Position numbers and translations under genes: made by a program. DNA of 64,000 bases, taken from assembly GCF_008086595.1 (NCBI RefSeq), contig NZ_RXYA01000009.1, forward strand, positions 106,638 to 170,637, in the 5' to 3' direction. This stretch comes from Acetobacterium paludosum (GTDB lineage: Bacteria > Bacillota > Clostridia > Eubacteriales > Eubacteriaceae). Shown piece by piece: positions 58,479-64,000 of the stretch; positions within the stretch are counted from its first letter, which is position 1, and each line of letters begins with the position of its first letter. The notes below the pieces were generated by a model that did not search any database, was not told where the DNA came from, and saw nothing but the letters and a program-made list of their open reading frames with translations.

Positions 58479-59768
58479 TTAGCCCGCCTTTCCATTGAAG
58501 TTTTTGGGATAGCTAATCCTGCAGATCGACCCTTTTTCAGTGATGTTTTCAATAACCGCATCGTACTGAGCACCATAACGATCTACTAATCGTCTTCGTA
58601 TTTCTCGAATAGTCTGCAGCAGTCCATGATCAGAAAATTCTTTTTCAGATTCACCTGCCAGCGAGATTTTTTTACCGCTTAACCCTTTTCCATTATCTTC
58701 AATGATTATCTCAATACTGTCGATTTTTTCCGCCGCCGTTATCTTTAACCAGCCCTTTTCTTTAAGGGGCATCAACCCGTTCACCACGGCATTTTCAACG
58801 AACGGCAGCAGCATAAAACTGGGAATCACAACTTCCTGTTCATTGAAATTTCGGATGATTGTATAATCAAATTTATCGCCAAACCGAATTTTTTGAATCT
58901 TCAAATAGCGTTCGATATTATTGATTTCTTCTAATAACAGCCGTTCCTTAACCGATGTCGCTAAATTGATTCTTAAAAGCTCCGCAAAGATGGTTGTCAT
59001 TTCATTGGTTCGCGGTGCATCTTCAATCATGGCTAAATTTGAAATCGTTGTCAGACAATTGAATAAGAAATGCGGATTAATCTGTGCCTTGAGTGTGTTT
59101 AATTCATCATTTTTTAAATCTCTTTCCCGTTGAATAATCTGTTCTCGTTTATGAAAAAGCTCTTTTTTTTGTTGCGTGATTTCCTGTGCTTCCAGACGTG
59201 ACAGTTCTTTTTCACCGACTTGGGTAATAATCATTGAGACCATATCGGCAATATTCAAAAATTGGGCATAGCGCATTTTTGTGATTTCATTGAAAAGGCT
59301 TTTCGTCTCGGGATTCTCTTCATAATTGACTTGATGCTGCTGTAGGCTTTTCAGCCGACACACCTCAGAAGGGGCATCCTCGCAACGAATCTGTCCCCCG
59401 ATGAAGCCCCCTAAATAGTGACCCTTGATAATAATGGGAATGGCAACTTCGATCAGCCCACAGGGACAAAAATACACATTTGTCTTTTGTGTTACCGCAG
59501 CCATAATGGCGCCGTAGGCATCCGATGACTTGCAAAATATTTCGCTTCCATGTCGTTGACGAATCAACTGACAAAAAGAAGTAAAGGCCGTTAATTCCGT
59601 TACCGGTTCACCTTTGTAATCCACGGTAACAAAAGCCAAACCGGTAGCAGTAGAAACTTTTTCCTGGATTTCTTCCAACATTTCTTTTCCAAATAAAGAA
59701 GTAATATCAAAATCTTCAATTAAAAAACGATCGTCACTTTTTTCAATTGAATTGATATAATTATTCAT
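58479..59768 (-). CDS. PocR-domain sensor histidine kinase (LytS/YesM type)
   Basis: About 429 residues from the ATG at 59768 (GAGG eight bases upstream; a GTG three codons earlier is also possible). Residues about 20-170 form a PocR-type ligand-binding domain with cysteines (FTSFCQLIR, EIFCKSSDAYG, VYFCPCGLIEVAIPIIIKG, YLGGFIGGQ), the fold used to sense 1,3-propanediol-type or other small alcohols. Then follow a coiled region, His_kinase motif LKAQINPHFLFNCLTTISNL and an HATPase with NAVVNGLMP and DNGKGLSG. No membrane helix: a cytoplasmic sensor. It fits induction by a diol or glycerol. Confidence 0.9.
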   Translation of the reverse strand: MNNYINSIEKSDDRFLIEDFDITSLFGKEMLEEIQEKVSTATGLAFVTVDYKGEPVTELTAFTSFCQLIRQRHGSEIFCKSSDAYGAIMAAVTQKTNVYFCPCGLIEVAIPIIIKGHYLGGFIGGQIRCEDAPSEVCRLKSLQQHQVNYEENPETKSLFNEITKMRYAQFLNIADMVSMIITQVGEKELSRLEAQEITQQKKELFHKREQIIQRERDLKNDELNTLKAQINPHFLFNCLTTISNLAMIEDAPRTNEMTTIFAELLRINLATSVKERLLLEEINNIERYLKIQKIRFGDKFDYTIIRNFNEQEVVIPSFMLLPFVENAVVNGLMPLKEKGWLKITAAEKIDSIEIIIEDNGKGLSGKKISLAGESEKEFSDHGLLQTIREIRRRLVDRYGAQYDAVIENITEKGSICRISYPKNFNGKAG

Positions 59769-59792
59769 TATACTCACCTCGTATAAATCGTT

Positions 59793-59821
59793 ATTTTATG
59801 GGTCTATCTCTCTTTTTGCAA
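59793..59821 (-). promoter_or_regulatory. Promoter of the sensor-regulator-metK unit
   Basis: Minus strand TTGCAA (59816-59821), 17-base spacer, TAAAAT (59793-59798), about 25 bases before the kinase start. Confidence 0.65.
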
Positions 59822-60006
59822 CGAGTGTTTCAGGATTTCCAATCTCCATGGTCCCTAAATATCGATTACTAAAGCACGGATAAATGAATGATTTTTTCTC
59901 CTATTGTTTTTTTTAATAAAGTTTTTTTTATGCAGTCAATAATTATGCAGTTGTTTTTTACAAACGCTTATAAACATCTTTCGGTTTGTGATTTTACGCA
60001 AATAAA

Positions 60007-60047
60007 CAGGGTCCCCCAGAAAGAAGAAGGAAGAAGGGGAAACCCTG
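60007..60047 (-). terminator. Terminator after the glycyl-radical activase gene
   Basis: Minus-strand CAGGGTTTCCCC pairs with GGGGGACCCTG (60007-60047 on the forward strand) around a loop of about 18 bases, followed by TTTATTTG. It separates the enzyme/activase operon from the regulatory unit. Confidence 0.7.
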
Positions 60048-60132
60048 CGATAATATTAAAGTGCTAGTTCCTATAGCTATCACATTTAATCATATCCTGT
60101 TTATTATTTATTGTTATTCATCAGCGGTTTTC

Positions 60133-61050
60133 TTATCCGCCAATAACGCAATGAAAGCCGCAACTTTTCACCACCTCCTCTAAAGCATCTATTTCCGGTT
60201 CCGTCAACGACGGCGTTTTTTCCAGTTTATAGGGTCTGCCCAACAATTCATACTTATTTTCGCCATATGTATGATAAGGTAAAAGATGAATCGTATCCAC
60301 CCCTTTAAGGGTCGCTGCAAAACCGCAGATCGCTCTAATTTCCTTTTCGTTGGCATTAACTCCCGGTATTGTCGGAACACGAACAACGGTCTTTGTCATC
60401 CCGGCAATTATTTTTGCATTTTTATGAATCAGCGCATTGGAAACACCGGTATATTTTTTATGGATTTCGTCGTTATAGCTTTTGACATCCAGAAGCGCCA
60501 GATCCAAATATGAAAAGACTTCATTGATGGCACTTTCGCTGCCGATATAACCCGTTGTTTCAACCGCTGTATGCCATCCGTTAATCTTACAGGCTTTTAA
60601 CAATTCGGTTGTAAAACCATACTGAACCAGCGCTTCCCCTCCTGAAATGGTAATTCCACCGTTCGAATGACGATAAATAGCTTCATCCTTTTTAAGAATA
60701 TCAACCACTTCGTTGACCGTCATCTTCTTCCCTTTAAGGACCAGCGCTTCGGTGGGACATATTTTGGCACAAGCCCCACAGCCGATACATTTTTCCCGAT
60801 CAATGAATGCGTCTGTTTCCGAACTCAATGCCCCCTGCGGGCAAACCGGTAAACAGAGCCCACAATGAACACATCGATCGACTTGATACATCATCAATGG
60901 TTTAAGGGATTGAGCCTCGGGGTTGCAGCACCACCAGCAGGAGAGCGGACAGCCTTTTAAAAATACGATTGTGCGAATTCCTGGTCCATCGTGTATTGAA
61001 AACCGTTGTATGTCAAACACGATTCCTTCCAGGTCATAATTGATTTTCAT
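60133..61050 (-). CDS. Glycyl-radical enzyme activating enzyme (radical SAM)
   Basis: A 305-residue PFL-activase-type protein. IVFDIQRFSIHDGPGIRTIV leads into CPLSCWWC (about 34-41), the CxxxCxxC SAM cluster. An insert with two ferredoxin motifs follows: CVHCGLCLPVCPQG and CIGCGACAKICPTE, typical for activases of dehydratase-type glycyl-radical enzymes. GGITISGGEALVQ is the SAM-binding GGE motif. It installs the glycyl radical on the enzyme encoded 26 bases upstream. The ATG at 61050 has a GGAG-type site. Confidence 0.94.
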   Translation of the reverse strand: MKINYDLEGIVFDIQRFSIHDGPGIRTIVFLKGCPLSCWWCCNPEAQSLKPLMMYQVDRCVHCGLCLPVCPQGALSSETDAFIDREKCIGCGACAKICPTEALVLKGKKMTVNEVVDILKKDEAIYRHSNGGITISGGEALVQYGFTTELLKACKINGWHTAVETTGYIGSESAINEVFSYLDLALLDVKSYNDEIHKKYTGVSNALIHKNAKIIAGMTKTVVRVPTIPGVNANEKEIRAICGFAATLKGVDTIHLLPYHTYGENKYELLGRPYKLEKTPSLTEPEIDALEEVVKSCGFHCVIGG

Positions 61051-61076
61051 AACAGACGACTCCTTTGCTAAACCGC

Positions 61077-63614
61077 TTAAAATGATTGTTCGGTACGGCT
61101 GATAATATCATCCTGAACTTCTTTGGCTAGAACAGTGAACTGGGCACTGTAACCCGCAACCCGAACCACTAAATCGCGATACTGATCCGGATTCTTCTGC
61201 GCCGCCAGAAGGGTTTCCTTATCAATAACATTGAACTGCACATGCATGCCTTTGTGATCAAAGTAACTGCGAACAAGCGCGGCAAACGTCTGTAAGCCTT
61301 TGTCTCCCGCTAAAGCGGCAGGCAAGAATTTCTGATTGTACAGCGTTCCGTTAGACGCTCTGAAGTGATCCAGTTTAGCAACAGAATTGGCTGCCGCCGT
61401 GGGTCCATTGACATCCTTGCCAGCTCGTGGCGATACCCCATCAGCCAGCGGTTTGGTTGCCAGACGTCCATCAGGAAGTGCGGCAACATCCTTACCGAAT
61501 AACACATTAGCGGAAACAGGGTAAATGCCAGCCTGAAATTGTCCGCCTCGCGGGTTCGTATAGTTTTCCACTTCCTTACAATAAATTTGAGCGCATTTTC
61601 TGGCCATAAAATCCACTTCATCAATGTCATTTCCAAAAGCTGGGGTTTTATTCAGTAATCCCTGGATTCTCAGATAATCATTGGAGCCATACGATTTCGG
61701 CGTCGTTTCCATGGCTGCTACCTCATCTGTTAATTTGGCAATATCCAGAGATCCGCTGGTGCTGAGTATTTTCTTGACCACTTCATAAACCTTCATCTCC
61801 GTTGTCATATCTTTCAGATCAATACTTTCAGAACAGGTTCTGTGTATCGGTTCGCCAAAGTTAGCATCCAGAGCATTTTTTAACTCCGTTAACGTCATGG
61901 CTTTGTCCTCAAACACGTTTTTCTGAATGGCATACATGGAATCTCCGGAATCGGCCACCCCGAAAGCCTGAGGCCCGGTAAAGTTATAGATGGCGCCCCC
62001 TTCCTGTACTGATTTCCCCCGACCGATACAGTCATCCACCAGCGCGGATAAAAACGGCAGCGGACATCTTTCAGCGTGGGCAATATCCACACAATTATCG
62101 GCTTCTGCCAGATAATGGACAAAATACTGGATCTGCTTAGTGAAGGCGCAGAAGAAATCATCAATTGAGGTAAAAGTCGTGATGTCTCCGGTTACCGGCC
62201 CTAATTGTTTATCCCCAGCCTTCCCGTTATTCAGGGTGATTTCCAGAACCTTGGCTACATTAAAGAATGCGGCATCATGCCAGCCTTCGGTTTTATGCGG
62301 GCACTGGGGCTCCACACAGCCAATAATACAATAATTCCGAGCATCGTTTAACGTTACACCCCGGTTTACCAGTGCGGGTATGATGACCTCATCATTGTAC
62401 ATGGCCGGAACACCCAAACCCAAACGGGTTACCTCACAGGCTCTGAATAAGAATTCATCCGGAGTTCCCTGCCATACCCGGATGGAAAACGATGGTGCCG
62501 GCAACTTGACATGAGCGGTCGCCTCCATACACATATAGGAAACATCATTGGTGGCATCCATTCCTTCCTCATCCTGACCGCCCACACAGAGGTTCTGAAA
62601 AACGGCATAGCCGGCAAAAGCCTGAGCCGATATTTCATCACGTGTTTTGTTGACATCATTCAATTTAATCCAGATGCAGTCAACCAGTTCCTGGGCAAAA
62701 TCTTTTGCGATGGTTGGGTCATTTTTTAAATAAGGATACATGTATTGATCAAATCGCCCTGGTGAGATGGAATGTCCACTGGATTCAATTTGCAGCATGC
62801 ACTGGAGAAACCAGAATGACTGGCACGCTTCATAAAAATTGGAAGCCCCATTTCCGGGAACTTTCATACAATTCTTGGCGATTTGCAGAAGTTCCTTTTT
62901 TCTCTCCGGCTTCATTTCAGACGCTGCCATTGCCATGGCCTTTTCGGCATACCGATGGGCAAAATTAATCGCCGCATTGTATGAAATGATAATAGCATTG
63001 TAAAACTGCAGTTTTTTAATATAATCGGGATCGCCACGGTCCATTTTTTCCATGGCTTCCACAACTTCGGTAATGATTCCCCGGAAACCTTTTTCGAGAA
63101 CTTTTTTGTAATCGACACTCACGTGTCCAACCCCGCCATAAAAATAATTACCGACGGTAAACACCCCTGCGCCCATGCAGTCTTTCGTTTCCTGAGACAT
63201 ATAGGAAGTTGCCAGATCACTGGTTGTTTTTCCCGGCCAGTATAAAAAAGCATCATGGAGTTCCTTCGCCGTTTCTTTGGGTATCTGAAAAGGATCCGCG
63301 ACTCTTGATCCCATCGTGTCAAACTCTTTTTCAACCCAGTCGAAAGAGAATTCCGGACAAATTTCAGTTGAACGCGGGTTCTTTGTAATGGCACCCACAA
63401 TCAATTCATTATCCCGGATCGTGATGGGCAGATTATTAAAGATCTTCTCGACCGCTTTTGCTCGCCGCAGAATCGGCGACAAGCCTTCTGTTTCCTTATA
63501 AGCTTCCGTCACCAGTACTGCCCGTTCTGATTCCACATAGGGTGTCGCATCCAAAATAACCCTTTTTAATTTTTCAATTCGCTCTGTCGGGTCCGTAAAA
63601 CCTCTTGCTATCAT
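61077..63614 (-). CDS. Glycyl-radical diol dehydratase-type enzyme (B12-independent glycerol/propanediol dehydratase-like)
   Basis: An 845-residue PFL-superfamily enzyme. As I recall the residue numbers of Clostridium butyricum glycerol dehydratase, the active-site set falls at identical positions: H164 (GVGHVSVDY), H281-S282 (SSGHSISPGRF), C433 and E435 (IIGCVEPQCPH) and D447 (TEGWHDAAF). The glycyl radical is G821 in RVAGYSAQF, 24 residues before the end. Between C433 and G821 it is about 58 residues longer than the 787-residue dehydratase, with the extra sequence probably around 590-650. It therefore likely dehydrates glycerol or 1,2-propanediol to the aldehyde without B12. Choline lyase and formate lyase are less likely. 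The ATG has AGGAGG eight bases upstream. Confidence 0.88.
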   Translation of the reverse strand: MIARGFTDPTERIEKLKRVILDATPYVESERAVLVTEAYKETEGLSPILRRAKAVEKIFNNLPITIRDNELIVGAITKNPRSTEICPEFSFDWVEKEFDTMGSRVADPFQIPKETAKELHDAFLYWPGKTTSDLATSYMSQETKDCMGAGVFTVGNYFYGGVGHVSVDYKKVLEKGFRGIITEVVEAMEKMDRGDPDYIKKLQFYNAIIISYNAAINFAHRYAEKAMAMAASEMKPERKKELLQIAKNCMKVPGNGASNFYEACQSFWFLQCMLQIESSGHSISPGRFDQYMYPYLKNDPTIAKDFAQELVDCIWIKLNDVNKTRDEISAQAFAGYAVFQNLCVGGQDEEGMDATNDVSYMCMEATAHVKLPAPSFSIRVWQGTPDEFLFRACEVTRLGLGVPAMYNDEVIIPALVNRGVTLNDARNYCIIGCVEPQCPHKTEGWHDAAFFNVAKVLEITLNNGKAGDKQLGPVTGDITTFTSIDDFFCAFTKQIQYFVHYLAEADNCVDIAHAERCPLPFLSALVDDCIGRGKSVQEGGAIYNFTGPQAFGVADSGDSMYAIQKNVFEDKAMTLTELKNALDANFGEPIHRTCSESIDLKDMTTEMKVYEVVKKILSTSGSLDIAKLTDEVAAMETTPKSYGSNDYLRIQGLLNKTPAFGNDIDEVDFMARKCAQIYCKEVENYTNPRGGQFQAGIYPVSANVLFGKDVAALPDGRLATKPLADGVSPRAGKDVNGPTAAANSVAKLDHFRASNGTLYNQKFLPAALAGDKGLQTFAALVRSYFDHKGMHVQFNVIDKETLLAAQKNPDQYRDLVVRVAGYSAQFTVLAKEVQDDIISRTEQSF

Positions 63615-63671
63615 GAGATAAGCCTCCTAGAATTAAATTTGTTCAGTTTCAGTAAACAAAATCCTAAGTTC

Positions 63672-63739
63672 ATTATATGGCACCTTTTAAATAAACCTTT
63701 ACACAATCAAAACCGAAAAAAGGTAAATTTCAAACCTTT
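63672..63739 (-). promoter_or_regulatory. Promoter region of the glycyl-radical operon with repeated AAAGGTTT words
   Basis: Minus strand TATAAT at 63672-63677 lacks a recognisable -35 box. AAAGGTTT occurs at 63693-63700 and 63732-63739 (39 bases apart), with a related AAAAGGT at about 63682-63688. An activator-dependent promoter bound by the AraC-type response regulator would look like this. Confidence 0.5.
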
Positions 63740-63824
63740 CCGACGTTTTCTAATGTTCTTTTTTATCCCTGTGTACACCGGCTGATTTAACCACGGTAAC
63801 AATCCGGTTTGATCAATTTTATAT

Positions 63825-63861
63825 AAACGCCGGAGAAATTCATATAATTTCTCCGGCGTTT
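63825..63861 (-). terminator. Terminator after the ChW protein gene at the window end
   Basis: A perfect 16-bp stem: AAACGCCGGAGAAATT (63825-63840) with AATTTCTCCGGCGTTT (63846-63861), loop CATAT. It lies 16 bases after the stop at 63877 on the minus strand. Confidence 0.85.
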
Positions 63862-63876
63862 GGTGAATCTTACTAA

Positions 63877-64000
63877 TTAGTTGTTGCTGATAAAAGCCTG
63901 ATCGGTTGAACCCGGGGCAGCGGTTCCTTTCGGCACCACCATGATGCGGATCCCTTCCAGGCGGTAAGCAAAGCCTGCGGTTCCGGCGCTTTCGCCGTTT
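63877..64000 (-). CDS. C-terminal end of another ChW-repeat surface protein (partial)
   Basis: The last 40 codons of a minus-strand gene read NGESAGTAGFAYRLEGIRIM, VVPKGTAAPGSTDQAFISNN and stop. This is nearly the same as the end of the final ChW repeat in the products of 52063-53337 and 53461-55587. It is therefore a third member of that surface protein set, starting beyond the window. Base composition is more GC-rich than in the other two copies. Confidence 0.85.
   Translation of the reverse strand, partial: NGESAGTAGFAYRLEGIRIMVVPKGTAAPGSTDQAFISNN

Noticed and set aside
61077..63614. Choline TMA-lyase, pyruvate formate-lyase or isethionate lyase as the glycyl-radical enzyme
   Set aside because: The residues after the active-site Cys (EPQ...TEGWHD) and the placement of H164, H281-S282 and D447 fit the dehydratase branch; formate lyase has a Cys-Cys pair, and choline lyase differs after CVEPQ. 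No microcompartment genes are seen.
1..64000. tRNA or rRNA genes
   Set aside because: I found no cloverleaf-like or rRNA-like segment on either strand by reading; a model search would be needed to exclude small ones.

Overview
The window reads as a chromosome segment of a strictly anaerobic, corrinoid-dependent Firmicute of the Eubacteriales, most likely an Acetobacterium-like acetogen. This assignment is inference. It rests on low-to-moderate GC, AGGAGG-type ribosome sites, an anaerobic (cbi-type) B12 pathway, clostridial ChW surface repeats and a glycyl-radical diol dehydratase with a PocR-type sensor. Almost everything is on the minus strand. The exceptions are an oligopeptide/nickel-type ABC operon (about 2.3-7.6 kb) and a small GTPase gene (about 40.3 kb).

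Region 1 (0-2.2 kb, minus): an ABC-2 exporter pair followed by the start of a magnesium-chelatase-type AAA+ ATPase. This repeats the arrangement found at 20.1-22.8 kb. Region 2 (2.3-7.6 kb, plus): an Opp/Dpp/Nik-family importer behind its own promoter and a terminator-like leader hairpin. Region 3 (7.7-32.6 kb, minus): the dominant feature, a nearly unbroken co-directional run. It holds riboswitch, cbiJ, cbiM, cbiN, second riboswitch, corrinoid/iron-type SBP, BtuC-like permease, BtuD-like ATPase, CobN paralogue, ABC-2 exporter pair, ChlI-like and ChlD-like chelatase subunits, a second divergent CobN paralogue, cbiC, another SBP, a third CobN paralogue and a radical-SAM/SPASM protein. Two near-identical cobalamin riboswitches with terminators gate it, so it should be expressed when B12 is scarce. 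It looks like a cobalt/corrinoid acquisition and (de)metallation system whose chemistry is not established.

Region 4 (32.7-41.8 kb): accessory genes. They include a C_GCAxxG_C_C redox protein, a polyferredoxin membrane protein, an MFS transporter, ChrA, an ArsR regulator with an AhpD-like protein, and a graveyard of three gene fragments. A third cobalamin riboswitch follows, driving a lone EutP-type GTPase, with a His-tailed EamA transporter converging on it. Region 5 (41.9-56 kb, minus): a fourth, shortened cobalamin riboswitch heads an operon of exported transcobalamin-like proteins. These combine alpha/alpha-toroid, DUF4430 and ChW modules and lie with a full ECF transporter (two S components, tandem ATPase, T component). 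Two BspA-type leucine-rich-repeat genes follow. This is best read as surface capture and import of cobalamin.

Region 6 (56.2-63.7 kb, minus): metK, an AraC-type response regulator and a PocR/histidine-kinase sensor, then a glycyl-radical enzyme activase and a glycyl-radical enzyme. Active-site residues of the enzyme fall at the positions I recall for B12-independent glycerol dehydratase. The window ends in the 3' end of another ChW surface protein. In total four cobalamin riboswitches and at least three distinct cobalt/corrinoid handling systems occur in 50 kb, beside a B12-independent diol dehydratase.
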